Made by a program: the position numbers and the translations under genes. 64,000 bases of DNA from UBA2287 sp037442025 (GTDB lineage Bacteria; Bacteroidota; Bacteroidia; Bacteroidales; Tenuifilaceae): the NCBI GenBank assembly GCA_037442025.1, contig JBBIRB010000004.1:1-64000 (forward strand). The letters are read 5' to 3'. Below, piece after piece: positions 23,369-32,143 of this stretch (position 1 is its first letter; every line of letters starts with the position of its first letter). The notes beneath the pieces were generated by a model. The model was given only the letters and a program-made list of their open reading frames with translations. It made no database searches and was not told the DNA's origin.

Positions 23369-26078
23369 CAATTACATTTTCCATGGCATTTTTTACAAGC
23401 TGCTTAACTGTTTCGAGTTCGGGTTTAAACACCTCGAATACCAACTCGTCGTGTACCTGGATAATCATACGGCTTTTAAGGCTTTGCCTTTTAAATTGGG
23501 CGTGAATAGCAATCATGGCAGCCTTAATAATATCGGCAGCCGACCCCTGTATGGGCGCATTTATGGCATTTCGTTCGGCCAGCCCGCGCACCATGGCGTT
23601 GCCCGAGTTAATATCGGGGAGGTATCGTTTACGGCCATAAATGGTTTCAACATAACCCTTCTCGCGCGCCTGCTTGGCGCAAAAATCCATATACTCTTTT
23701 ACCCCTTTGTAGGTCGAAAAGTACCCATCGATAAGTTCCTTGGCCTCTGTTCGCGAAATGTCGAGGCGCTGCGAAAGACCAAATGCCGATATTCCGTAAA
23801 TCATACCAAAGTTTGCCGTTTTTGCCCTACTTCGTTGCTCGCGGCTTACCTCGGCAAGGGGAACCCTAAAAACTTTCGAAGCGGTGGCAGCATGTATGTC
23901 CTCACCGCTCTGAAAGGCCTCGAGCATGCTTGGGTCGTTGCTCATGTGCGCCATAAGGCGCAGCTCAATTTGCGAATAGTCGGCCGACAGAATAACAAAA
24001 TCGGAGTTTTCGGGAACAAAAGCGCGCCGAATTTCTCGCCCTCGCTCCTCGCGAATGGGAATATTCTGCAGGTTAGGATTATTCGAGCTCAACCGACCGG
24101 TGGAGGCTACTGCCTGATTGAACGATGCGTGAATTCGCCCCGTTTTTTTGTTGATTAGCGTTGGCAGCACTTCAACATAGGTTGAGAGCATTTTTTTTAC
24201 CGAACGGAAATCGAGTATTTTATCGATTATTGGGTGCTTATCGCGGTACTTAACCAGTTCCTCCTCGTTGGTAGAGTACTGTTTGGTTTTGGTTTTTTTT
24301 ACATCGGTGGCAATGCGGAGTTTTTCGAATAGCACCTCGCCCAGCTGTTTTGGCGACGAAACGTTAAGGTCGGGAACTCCGGCCATTTGCTTAATTTCAT
24401 CGTCGAGGGCAACAAGGTATCTGTTCAACTCAACGGCCAGTTCGTTTAGGCTTAATGGGTTTATGCTAACTCCGTTGTACTCCATTTGCGCCAGAACATC
24501 AATAAGCGGCTCTTCGAGTTTATTATAAAGCGGAGTTAACCCCTCCTTTTCGAGCTTATCGAAAAGTATGTTTTTGAGCTGCAGCGCCACATCGGCATCC
24601 TCGCCTGCGTATGTAGCAATGGTTTTTGGATCGACGTTTCGCATGTTTAGCTGGCGGGGGCCCTTCTTCCCAATTAGCTCCTCAATTTCAATGGGCTTAT
24701 AGCCCAAATAGTTTTCGGAGAGAATATTGAGGTTGTGTCGCATATCGGGTTCGAGCAGATAGTGGGCCAGCATGGTGTCGAGCATACTACCGCGCAACTC
24801 AATGCCGTATGCTTTCAGCATTAAAAGGTCGAACTTAATGTTTTGCCCAACCTTGCCAATGCTTTCATTTTCGAAAAGGGGTTTAAATTTCGAAAGAATT
24901 TCGTTGGCCTTTGCACTGTCGGCAGGAATTGGAACATACCACGCTTCGTGAGGTTTAATGGCGAACGACAAACCCACCAGCTGCGAAGTGTGATGTTCGA
25001 GGCCAGTGGTTTCGGTGTCGAAACAAAACTCGCCCTGAGCCGAAAGCTTTGCAATCAACTTATCGATTTCTGCTTCGCTGTCGACCAGCTGGTAATTCTT
25101 GCTGAAATCGGCAATAGTTTTATGGGTTGGTGCCTGTTGAACTGGCTCAAAATCGCTGTCGCCGAATAACGAACCCTGAATGGCCTTTGGCTTTTCAACG
25201 GGTTTGGCTTCGCCAAAAATTTCGCGGGCAAGACTTCGAAACTCCAATTCGTCGAAAATTGCCTTGAGCTCCGTAATATTCGGTTCAGAACGCCTAAAAC
25301 TGTCGAGGTTAAACTCAACAGGAACATCGGTTTTAATCTCGACCAGCACTCGGGCCCTGTCTAGAATATCCCTATTGGCAAGCAGCTTTTCCAGCTGCGA
25401 TTTCGAGAGTTCGCCAATACGGCTGTATATATTCTCAATGGAACCATATTTCGAAATGAGGGCTGCGGCCGTTTTTTCGCCAATTCCTGGCACTCCCGGA
25501 ATATTGTCGGATGTATCGCCCCAAAGCGCCAAAATATCCTTAAACTGTTTCGGGTTTTCAATACCATACTCTTTACAAAACTCCTCGGCCGTAACCACAA
25601 CAATATCGGCTCCGCTGCGCGATGGTTTAACAATATGAACATTACTAGTAAGCAGCTGTCCATAATCCTTATCGGGGGTCATCATAAGCACCTCAAATCC
25701 ATCCTTTTCGGCCTCTAAAGCGAGGGTTCCCACAATGTCGTCGGCTTCGTAACCCTGCTTCTCAACCACAGCAATGTTCATTGCTTGCAGTAGGTTTTTA
25801 ATAATTGGAACAGCCAAACGAATATCCTCGGGGGTCTCCTGACGGTTGGCCTTGTATTCGGAGTATATTTCGTTTCGGAAGGTTTTTCCGCTTACATCGA
25901 ACGCAACGGCAACGTGCGAAGGCTCGAATCGTTTTAGTGCATCGAGCATGGTTTTGGTAAAACCGTAAATGGCCGATGTGTTTAGCCCCTTGCTGTTTTT
26001 AATGGGCCTACTAATAAAAGCAAAGTATGCCCGGTATATAAGGGCGTAAGCATCGAACAGGATTAACTTTTTGGGCAT
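23307..26078 (-). CDS. polA: DNA polymerase I
   Basis: This 923-residue protein is full length (E. coli 928). The N-terminal 5'-3' exonuclease (1-290) has DAYALIYRAYFAF and GDTSDNIPGVPGIG. The 3'-5' exonuclease (about 335-510) retains its acidic motif in CFDTETTGLE. The polymerase domain (about 520-923) has motif A DYSQIELRLMAHMS, the O-helix RAKTANFGMIYGIS and motif C QVHDELVFE. It repairs DNA and removes Okazaki primers. The 3' end is duplicated 2.1 kb downstream without damage to this copy. Confidence 0.97.
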   Translation of the reverse strand: MPKKLILFDAYALIYRAYFAFISRPIKNSKGLNTSAIYGFTKTMLDALKRFEPSHVAVAFDVSGKTFRNEIYSEYKANRQETPEDIRLAVPIIKNLLQAMNIAVVEKQGYEADDIVGTLALEAEKDGFEVLMMTPDKDYGQLLTSNVHIVKPSRSGADIVVVTAEEFCKEYGIENPKQFKDILALWGDTSDNIPGVPGIGEKTAAALISKYGSIENIYSRIGELSKSQLEKLLANRDILDRARVLVEIKTDVPVEFNLDSFRRSEPNITELKAIFDELEFRSLAREIFGEAKPVEKPKAIQGSLFGDSDFEPVQQAPTHKTIADFSKNYQLVDSEAEIDKLIAKLSAQGEFCFDTETTGLEHHTSQLVGLSFAIKPHEAWYVPIPADSAKANEILSKFKPLFENESIGKVGQNIKFDLLMLKAYGIELRGSMLDTMLAHYLLEPDMRHNLNILSENYLGYKPIEIEELIGKKGPRQLNMRNVDPKTIATYAGEDADVALQLKNILFDKLEKEGLTPLYNKLEEPLIDVLAQMEYNGVSINPLSLNELAVELNRYLVALDDEIKQMAGVPDLNVSSPKQLGEVLFEKLRIATDVKKTKTKQYSTNEEELVKYRDKHPIIDKILDFRSVKKMLSTYVEVLPTLINKKTGRIHASFNQAVASTGRLSSNNPNLQNIPIREERGREIRRAFVPENSDFVILSADYSQIELRLMAHMSNDPSMLEAFQSGEDIHAATASKVFRVPLAEVSREQRSRAKTANFGMIYGISAFGLSQRLDISRTEAKELIDGYFSTYKGVKEYMDFCAKQAREKGYVETIYGRKRYLPDINSGNAMVRGLAERNAINAPIQGSAADIIKAAMIAIHAQFKRQSLKSRMIIQVHDELVFEVFKPELETVKQLVKNAMENVIALKVPLVVEMGVGDNWLDAH

Positions 26079-26227
26079 TGGGATAGTTTTTAACCTACCA
26101 AAAATAGGATAAAATAGCCAGTTAATTGCTAAGTGGTAAAAAAGGGCTATTTAGCAATTAAAACTCATTATAAATAAGGAGTTTGGGTATTTTCAATTTT
26201 GAAGAGCCAGTTTTATGGGGATTAAAA

Positions 26228-26250
26228 AAAAGGACGCCCAATGCGCCCTT
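26228..26250 (-). terminator. Terminator after GIY-YIG gene
   Basis: On the minus strand GGGCGC pairs with GCGTCC (one G-U pair) around a short loop, followed by eight T. It resembles the hairpin at 26593-26612 after the intact tRNA and may derive from it. Confidence 0.6.
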
Positions 26251-26335
26251 TGTAGCCCCGCCAGAGAATCCCTGCCTGCCTGCTGGCGCAGCCCGTCAGG
26301 CAGGGAACCTGAATCTAAAGTTTAGGAAACTTTCC
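26251..26335 (-). repeat. Partial tRNA-Arg (3' half) copy split by a CCTGCC element
   Basis: On the minus strand this repeats the tRNA-Arg(CCT) sequence from the anticodon stem to the 3' end, including GAAAGTTTCCTAAACTTT. The 5' half is missing, so it is not a functional tRNA. A 34-bp CCTGCC-type palindrome (26271-26304) is inserted in the T-loop. The GIY-YIG stop codon lies inside this copy, and a hairpin at 26228-26250 follows it. Confidence 0.85.
26271..26304. repeat. CCTGCC palindromic element inserted in tRNA copy
   Basis: This 34-bp insertion (CCTGCCTGCCTGCTGGCGCA through to GTCAGGCAGG) interrupts the otherwise continuous tRNA-like sequence GAATC|GAACC. It shares the CCTGCC/GGCAGG core with the elements at 8702-8739 and 39477-39502. 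Confidence 0.75.
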
Positions 26336-26582
26336 GGTTCAAAATAGTTTTTAGTTTCTTTTTGCCTGAAGCCGTTTTGTAGTACTTTTCCCGGAACCTC
26401 GCCTGCTCTGCGCTCCCGACCAATTCTTTGAAAAAAAGGAGCCACGGAACGAAACCTTTAGTGGATTTCACTTTACCAGCATTGTGTTCGCCCAATCGTC
26501 GATCAACAACCTGCGACATGCCCACGTAGATTCTTCCATCAACCTGACTTACCATAGCATAAACGAAGAAAGGATTCTCCAT
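26322..26582 (-). CDS. GIY-YIG nuclease-family protein in a tRNA-flanked cassette
   Basis: The protein has 86 residues from the ATG at 26582; an upstream TTG is rejected. It has the UvrC/GIY-YIG small-domain pattern VYAMVSQVDGRIYVGMSQVV...R...HNAGKVKSTKGFVPW...F.E. The first motif is GRIYVGMS, and Arg, His and a C-terminal Glu are present. The last codons (NRKVS, TAA) are written by the tRNA 3'-half copy, with the stop in its anticodon loop. An intact tRNA-Arg lies 33 bp upstream. Such single-domain GIY-YIG proteins occur in several copies in Bacteroidota, and their true function is unclear. Confidence 0.88.
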   Translation of the reverse strand: MENPFFVYAMVSQVDGRIYVGMSQVVDRRLGEHNAGKVKSTKGFVPWLLFFKELVGSAEQARFREKYYKTASGKKKLKTILNRKVS

Positions 26583-26592
26583 AAAACGAAAC

Positions 26593-26612
26593 AAGGGCGC
26601 TTATTACGCCCT
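26593..26612 (-). terminator. Hairpin downstream of tRNA-Arg
   Basis: On the minus strand GGGCG, loop TAATAAG, CGCCC follows the tRNA 3' end by a few bases. The T tract is interrupted, so it may terminate or only process the tRNA transcript before the GIY-YIG gene. Confidence 0.45.
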
Positions 26613-26615
26613 TTG

Positions 26616-26687
26616 TAGCCCCGCCAGGAATCGAACCTGAATTTAAAGTTTAGGAAACTTTCGTTCTATCCATTGAACTACAGGGCC
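26616..26687 (-). tRNA. tRNA-Arg (anticodon CCT)
   Basis: A full cloverleaf can be drawn: acceptor GGCCCTG/CGGGGCT, anticodon stem AAAGT/ACTTT with loop TTCCTAA (anticodon CCT, reading AGG), and T-arm CAGG-TTCGATT-CCTG. CCA is not fully encoded. The 3' half is repeated at 26251-26335. Confidence 0.93.
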
Positions 26688-26858
26688 ATTGTTTAAATGC
26701 GTGGCAAATTTACTCCTTTTTCTTTTATTGGCAAAAAGTTGTTTAGGGCTTGTTCGTTTTTGCGTTATTTAAGTATTCAGAAATCAATAAGTTTTATGAA
26801 ACTCGGCTTTTTTAATTACATTTTATTATTTTTACAACACTTTTTGTGTTAAATTGAA

Positions 26859-27350
26859 ATGAATATGGAAAAAATTCAAGTCGACGCAGTCGATCAAAAA
26901 ATACTATCCTACCTAGTTAAGAATGCCCGTATGCCTTTCCTCGAAATTGCTAGGGAGTGTGGTATTTCAGGTGCTGCAATCCATCAGCGGGTAAAGAAAA
27001 TGGAGGAGGCAGGAATTATTGCCGGCTCTAGAATGGTAGTAAAACCCAAGGCCCTGGGTTACGATGTTTGTGCTTTTGTTGGTGTTCAGTTCTCAATGGC
27101 CAACCAGTACGAAGGAGTTGTTGATGCTTTAAAGAATATACCCGAGGTGGTGGAGTGCCATTTTATAACCGGAGGTTATGCCCTGCTGCTCAAAATTTAC
27201 TGCCGCGACAATGAGCACCTGATGGAGGTGCTAGTAAACACTATTCAGAATATTCCGGGTATTCTCAATACTGAAACTTTCATATCGCTCGATCAGGCTT
27301 TTGAGCGCCAGGTATACGTTAAGGACAAATCGATAGTAAAAGCAAAGTAA
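26859..27350 (+). CDS. Lrp/AsnC-family transcriptional regulator
   Basis: This 163-residue protein has an N-terminal winged helix-turn-helix (KILSYLVKNARMPFLEIARE, then GISGAAIHQRVKKMEEAGII) and a C-terminal ligand-binding AsnC/RAM domain (about 68-150, VGVQFSMANQYEGVVDALKN). Lrp-family proteins sense amino acids and act as feast/famine regulators. It stands alone between tRNA-Arg and a convergent hybrid kinase gene. The ATG at 26865 (codon 3) is an alternative start. Confidence 0.92.
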   Translation: MNMEKIQVDAVDQKILSYLVKNARMPFLEIARECGISGAAIHQRVKKMEEAGIIAGSRMVVKPKALGYDVCAFVGVQFSMANQYEGVVDALKNIPEVVECHFITGGYALLLKIYCRDNEHLMEVLVNTIQNIPGILNTETFISLDQAFERQVYVKDKSIVKAK

Positions 27351-27360
27351 CCCCAAAAGA

Positions 27361-29928
27361 TTACGATAGAAAGTTGGAAAGTTTCAGAAAGAGTTCTTCT
27401 TTCCTAATAGGTTTGGTCATATAATCGGAGCAGCCAGCGGCATAGCTTTTTTCCATTTCATCGGTCATGAAAAAAGCAGTATTGACAATTACTGGAATTT
27501 TACTATCAACCTTTCGAATTTTTTGTAGCGCCTTTAGCCCATCCATTACAGGCATCTGAACATCCATTAGAATTATGTCAATATTCTTATGATTATTAAA
27601 AATGGTTACAGCTTCAGCACCATTTTTTGCCCAAATAAGTTCAACATTGGCGCTGGAAAGGAAAGCCTTAATGAGTTGATAGTTTGTGGCTACATCTTCA
27701 GCAACCAGAATGGTTTTTCCCGATAGTTTTTCTGATATTTTTGAGAAATCGGTTTTAGTTTTCTCTTTTTTACTTGGTTGCAACACAAAATTGGGGAGGG
27801 TAAAGTAGAAGGTCGATCCCCTTCCTGGCATGGAGTCGAGCCAAATTTTACCTCCAAGCGTTTTGACCAATTCGCTCGAAATGGCGAGCCCAAGACCTGT
27901 TCCCTGAAAAAACTTGTTTTGTTCTGGGTCGTGTGTTTTGTTGAAACGCTCAAATATTAAAGAATGTTTTTCAGGAGCGATGCCAATGCCCGTATCCTTA
28001 ACATAAAAGAGCAATTCATCGTCGTCGTTCATCCTTATACCAACTGAAATACTGCCATTTTCAGTAAATTTAAGTGCGTTGGAGAGCAAATTCGACAGGA
28101 TTTGCTTCAAACGAACCCTGTCGGTATTAATTGCTAAGGTTTGAGGAACGGTATCGAAGTCGGTAAAAATTGGAATATGAAGTTTGCGAAGTTTCTCCTT
28201 TTCCTTTTCAAACTGAAGAACCACTTCGTTTATGGTTTCAATTACCTGTACTTCGCGAATTTTGGTTTTGAGCTGCCCCGATTCAATAAGCGATATGTCG
28301 AGAATATCGTTAATAATATTCATGAGCATTTCACCATTGTTCCTTATAATTTTTGTGTACTCACTTTTTGCATCCTCTGCCGATTCCGGATCGGTTAGCA
28401 GAAATGAGAATCCCACAATGGCATTCATGGGGGTTCGTATTTCGTGGCTCATATTGGCCAGAAAAGCAGTTTTTAATCGATCCGATTCTTCGGCCTTCTC
28501 CTTGGCCGCCTGAAGGTCGCGGGTGCGCTCCTCAACCTGATGTTCCAGTTGAAGTTTATACTGCTGTAATTTAGTTTCGGCCTCCTTCCGTTGCGAAATT
28601 TCCTGCATTAACTTGAAGTTAGCCTTGCTTTTGTAGCGGAATCGAACATAACCAATATAAAAGAGGCTCAGTAGCAACAGAATTAGAGAAATGAGTAGGG
28701 CTATAACTATACGAACTGTCGTCTTTTCCGACTGTTTCAACTGCTTTTCTTTGCTAAGAAGTTCAATTTGTCGCTGTTTTGCCTGTATTTGGTAGCGAGC
28801 CTCTAGTTCAACCAGCAATTTTCTCTTTTCATCGCTGAAAACAGAATCGCGAAGCGTATTGTACTCGCTATAAAATTGGAACGCCCTTCGAAAATCTCCC
28901 CTGTCGGCATAAACATTGGCTAACGATTTCGATATATTAACCAAAAGGGTTTTCGACTTTGTTTGAAATGCCAACTCCCATGCCTCCTCGAGAGTTGCTA
29001 TGGCCTGATTGCTTTTTTTGGCCTCAAAAAAAGAACGGCCAAGGTAGTACAAACTATTGGCCATTCCTTCCTGATTGCCAACGCTAGTAAAGAGCAGGTT
29101 TGCTTCTATAAAGAACGTTTTCGCTTTGTCAAGTTCAAAGCGGTTAAGTTTTACGGTTCCAATATTTAGGAGCGTATTAGCGTAGCCAATAGGATCTTCT
29201 TTCTTGTTTTTAAGAGCAAGCGAATTTTTAAGATTTTCGAGGGCTAAGTCGAACCGTTGCATTTCAGAATAAATTCTGCCCATGTTGTTGTAGGCTTTCG
29301 CCATGCCTGAAATATCCTTGATTTCCTCGCTAATTTTTAGGCTCTTTTGATAAAAATCGAGGGCAATGGCTTTTTCGCCAAAGTAAAAATAAATGTTTCC
29401 GGTCTCTCTAACTATTTCTGCCAAACGAACCTTGTTGCCCAAATGGGTAACAATACTATAAGCATTCTGAGTGTAATCGAGAGCCTTTTTAAAATTTCCA
29501 ACCCGGGTATAGATTTGCCCATGTATCTGATAGGCTTCTGTAAGCCCTAAGCTGTCGTTGACAGATGAGTAAAAGGCTTCGGCCTTCTCTAAGTGATCGA
29601 GGGCCATATCGTAACTGCCAATTACATAGAACGCCTTGGAAAGAATTAGCTGTATTTGAGCAAGTTTATCGGGCTTATTAAGGTTCAACGCTAAGGCGGC
29701 GGCCATGTTGCCATACTCAATGGCTTCGTGCGGTTGTTTTGTTTTAAGATTATTTGAATATGTTATAAGCACTTCTAGTTTCTGCTCGTTTGTTGAACTT
29801 TCAAGGAGACTTTTGGCAGAATCCTGATTGGAACTATTATTGCTACCAACCCACAGAGGTAAAGCAAGGGTTAGGGTTGCGAGAGTAATTCGCAGAATGA
29901 ATTTATATGGAAATTTTTTGAATTGCAT
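27361..29928 (-). CDS. TPR-sensor hybrid histidine kinase
   Basis: The protein has 855 residues from the ATG at 29928; an upstream TTG is rejected because the ATG starts the signal segment. The order is signal segment (1-30), about eight TPRs in the periplasm (50-390), TM (about 405-425), coiled coil, HisKA (AFLANMSHEIRTPMNAIVGF), HATPase_c (DTGIGIAPEKH, GTGLGLAISSELV) and a C-terminal receiver (IILMDVQMPVMDG). There is no DNA-binding or HPt domain, so phosphate must pass to a separate partner not encoded nearby. Nested periplasmic TPR sensors are typical of Bacteroidota hybrids. Confidence 0.9.
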   Translation of the reverse strand: MQFKKFPYKFILRITLATLTLALPLWVGSNNSSNQDSAKSLLESSTNEQKLEVLITYSNNLKTKQPHEAIEYGNMAAALALNLNKPDKLAQIQLILSKAFYVIGSYDMALDHLEKAEAFYSSVNDSLGLTEAYQIHGQIYTRVGNFKKALDYTQNAYSIVTHLGNKVRLAEIVRETGNIYFYFGEKAIALDFYQKSLKISEEIKDISGMAKAYNNMGRIYSEMQRFDLALENLKNSLALKNKKEDPIGYANTLLNIGTVKLNRFELDKAKTFFIEANLLFTSVGNQEGMANSLYYLGRSFFEAKKSNQAIATLEEAWELAFQTKSKTLLVNISKSLANVYADRGDFRRAFQFYSEYNTLRDSVFSDEKRKLLVELEARYQIQAKQRQIELLSKEKQLKQSEKTTVRIVIALLISLILLLLSLFYIGYVRFRYKSKANFKLMQEISQRKEAETKLQQYKLQLEHQVEERTRDLQAAKEKAEESDRLKTAFLANMSHEIRTPMNAIVGFSFLLTDPESAEDAKSEYTKIIRNNGEMLMNIINDILDISLIESGQLKTKIREVQVIETINEVVLQFEKEKEKLRKLHIPIFTDFDTVPQTLAINTDRVRLKQILSNLLSNALKFTENGSISVGIRMNDDDELLFYVKDTGIGIAPEKHSLIFERFNKTHDPEQNKFFQGTGLGLAISSELVKTLGGKIWLDSMPGRGSTFYFTLPNFVLQPSKKEKTKTDFSKISEKLSGKTILVAEDVATNYQLIKAFLSSANVELIWAKNGAEAVTIFNNHKNIDIILMDVQMPVMDGLKALQKIRKVDSKIPVIVNTAFFMTDEMEKSYAAGCSDYMTKPIRKEELFLKLSNFLS

Positions 29929-30039
29929 TTCATGTAAATATAGGGTAGCAAACAATTCAAGTCAATCGAATATTTATATTAAAGATGCAATTTTGATTTA
30001 ATACAGTTTTTATGTTATAAAACGCTGATTTATAAGGAT

Positions 30040-30060
30040 AAAAAAAGGGGCAAAGCCCCT
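30040..30060 (-). terminator. Terminator after the small acidic-tail protein
   Basis: On the minus strand GGGGC-TTT-GCCCC is followed by seven T, a standard intrinsic terminator. Confidence 0.85.
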
Positions 30061-30081
30061 AGCAAAAAATAGCATTATCCT

Positions 30082-30291
30082 TTACTCGTCCTCGTCTTCA
30101 TCATCATATTCTTCAATATCGTCGGCATTAAAATTCATATCAATATCCTCTAGTTCGTCAATCTCCTGCAATAGGGCTCTTTTAACGTTTTTTTCTTTTT
30201 TAATGGGTTTAAGTTTTCTTCCCATTTTCAAATCATCGGAAATGGGAATAATCTTTTTTTCCGGTTTCCGCAGATCCTTCTTCGGTTTCAT
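30082..30291 (-). CDS. Small protein with basic N-terminus and acidic tail
   Basis: The protein has 69 residues: a Lys-rich first half (MKPKKDLRKPEKKIIPISDD, KPIKKEKNVKR) and an Asp/Glu-only tail (EEYDDEDEDE). It is probably disordered. A start codon, good length and a terminator directly downstream support a real gene. No family function is recognised. Charge-split small proteins like this can bind nucleic acid or ribosomal proteins, but that is speculation here. Confidence 0.65.
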   Translation of the reverse strand: MKPKKDLRKPEKKIIPISDDLKMGRKLKPIKKEKNVKRALLQEIDELEDIDMNFNADDIEEYDDEDEDE

Positions 30292-30496
30292 TTTAAAAGA
30301 TAATTAAAAATTTTTAGTGTTTAGGTTTAAAATATTTACCATATAACGAAAAAATTGCAAAAGGGTTCTGATGCAATTTTAGCATATTTTTTAATACGTT
30401 CTGCTAACCGAAGCGTTGTTTCAAAAAAAAATACGTTTAACTTTTGGTTTTTCTAATAATATAATAGGTTAAAAGTGGCTCCTATAAACTTTTTGA

Positions 30497-30504
30497 TACT
30501 TTTG
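30497..30504 (+). promoter_or_regulatory. Candidate -7 promoter element for AEC transporter gene
   Basis: TACTTTTG fits the Bacteroidetes -7 consensus TAnnTTTG and lies 18 bp before the start codon. No good -33 TTTG is at the expected distance, so confidence is low. Confidence 0.3.
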
Positions 30505-30521
30505 TTGGATAAATTTTACAA

Positions 30522-31472
30522 ATGGCAACCGAGATTATTCTAAAGCAGCTCTTAATTTTTGCAGTGCTTATTATTATTGGTGTTTTGGCATTTTGGAGAG
30601 GTATCATATCGAATGAAATTAAAAACAGTCTTGCCCGTATTATTATTGATGTAACGCTGCCCTTCTTAATTTTTACAACCTTTACAGGAATGGAGTTTAG
30701 GCCCGGCCTTTTTCTAAGCGGGGCATTAATTTTTTTGCTTGCATTCGTTAACTTTTTTGTATTAGGTTTTTTTGGTTGGCTGTCGAGTAGGCTTTTAGGG
30801 CTTAAGGACGCAAGCAAAACGGTACATACACTTCATACAATTCTTGGTAATACGGTATTTCTTGCATTCCCTTTGCTCGATGCACTATTCCCTAATGGAA
30901 TTGGTGTTTTTTATGGAGCGCTGTATCAATTGGCATCCAACGCTGTAACCTTTACCTACGGAATTTACAAGTTGAGCAATGGCTCGCATAGGGCCGGGTG
31001 GAAAAGTTTAATAAACCCCAATACAATAGCACTAGCACTTGGTTCGGTGTTCCTAGTATTTGGCTTAATGGTACCTGCTCCACTCAAAGTTGCCTTCGAA
31101 GGGCTAGGTAAGTGCACCAGCCCATTATCCATGGTGTATATTGGAGCACTTTTGGCAACAATAAATTTGCGAAAAGCAATTATGCAGAAAAGCGTTTATG
31201 TTATCAGTTTCAATAAGTTACTTTTTGTGCCTGTTTTGTTATCCCTGTTGTACTTCTACGGGTTGAAGGTTTTTGCCATTAAAATGGATTTAAACGCATT
31301 CTTTGTACTCATATTGCAGGCTGCTATGCCATGCCAAACCATTGTGGTGGTTCTGTCGCAGCGATTCAATTCCGACCATGAGTTGGCTACTGCCAATTTA
31401 TTTGTAACCACCCTGCTTTCGGTTTTAACCTTGCCTGTTATATATATTTTTTTAAGTTGGCTAACGCAATAA
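30522..31472 (+). CDS. AEC-family (auxin efflux carrier type) transporter
   Basis: The 316-residue protein is highly hydrophobic with about ten membrane segments. The pattern fits AEC permeases: the N-terminal repeat with IIIDVTLPFLIFTTFTGMEF, a central polar loop, then LGKCTSPLSMVYIGALLATI and the C-terminal QAAMPCQTIVVVLSQRFNSD. Family members carry organic anions or amino acids, and the substrate here is unknown. Monocistronic by layout. Confidence 0.85.
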   Translation: MATEIILKQLLIFAVLIIIGVLAFWRGIISNEIKNSLARIIIDVTLPFLIFTTFTGMEFRPGLFLSGALIFLLAFVNFFVLGFFGWLSSRLLGLKDASKTVHTLHTILGNTVFLAFPLLDALFPNGIGVFYGALYQLASNAVTFTYGIYKLSNGSHRAGWKSLINPNTIALALGSVFLVFGLMVPAPLKVAFEGLGKCTSPLSMVYIGALLATINLRKAIMQKSVYVISFNKLLFVPVLLSLLYFYGLKVFAIKMDLNAFFVLILQAAMPCQTIVVVLSQRFNSDHELATANLFVTTLLSVLTLPVIYIFLSWLTQ

Positions 31473-31496
31473 AAATTGGTATTTAAATCTAGTAGT

Positions 31497-32132
31497 TCAT
31501 TCATTGCCTTCCTCAATTTCGAAATATTCAACTTCACTTGTTGAAACGAGGCGTACAACGCCCAAAACGGCAAGGTTTATAAGTGTTTCTTCGGCTTCAC
31601 GACTCGAAATGAAGGCAACTTTGCTAAGTTCTTTAACTGTAATTTTCCCGTTCTCACTCAGGTAATTTCTCAGCTTATCGTCGAACTTTCCCAGCTTTAT
31701 TTTAATGGGTTTTCTGTACTTTATCGCATTCCAAACTTTAACCTGAAGGGGAGTGGCAATTAAATTTTCATCGTTGGAACGGAAGAAAACTTTCCACTGG
31801 CCATTCTTATCGGGAGCCTTATGCAGTTGTTTACTGGGGTTAACTTTGATTTCAAGTACTACCTTGCCATTTATTTCCCATCGCAATACGCTGAATCGCA
31901 CCTCAGGCTTGCAATATATTTGTGCAGCCGACTCAACCATGTAGTATTCCTCGTCGGAATTAATGCCAATAATATTACCATTATCCTTAACACCAATCAG
32001 AAGCGTGCCTCCAATGGTGTTGGCGAAGGCTGCCAGTGAGCGGGCAATTTTTTTCGAATCGCTTATGGAATGCTTAAAGTCGAGTTGCTGGTGCTCTCCC
32101 TGGCGAATAAGAGATGCAATATGCTTACTCAC
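31497..32132 (-). CDS. AlbA_2 (Schlafen-like) domain protein with winged helix
   Basis: The 211-residue protein starts at a GTG at 32132. The N-terminal AlbA_2 domain (about 1-130) reads EHQQLDFKHSISDSKKIARS (Q-x-D-F-K), then FANTIGGTLLIGVKDNGNII. The C-terminal part (about 145-205) looks like a winged helix (ENGKITVKELSKVAFISSRE). Proteins of this kind are often annotated as putative transcriptional regulators or ATP-binding proteins. It begins 12 bp after the serpin stop and is probably co-transcribed with it, an unusual pairing. Confidence 0.8.
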   Translation of the reverse strand: MSKHIASLIRQGEHQQLDFKHSISDSKKIARSLAAFANTIGGTLLIGVKDNGNIIGINSDEEYYMVESAAQIYCKPEVRFSVLRWEINGKVVLEIKVNPSKQLHKAPDKNGQWKVFFRSNDENLIATPLQVKVWNAIKYRKPIKIKLGKFDDKLRNYLSENGKITVKELSKVAFISSREAEETLINLAVLGVVRLVSTSEVEYFEIEEGNE

Positions 32133-32143
32133 AAACCAATTGT

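Noticed and set aside
26251..26335. A second functional tRNA-Arg
   Set aside because: The 5' half is absent and the T-loop is interrupted by 34 bp, so no cloverleaf can form.
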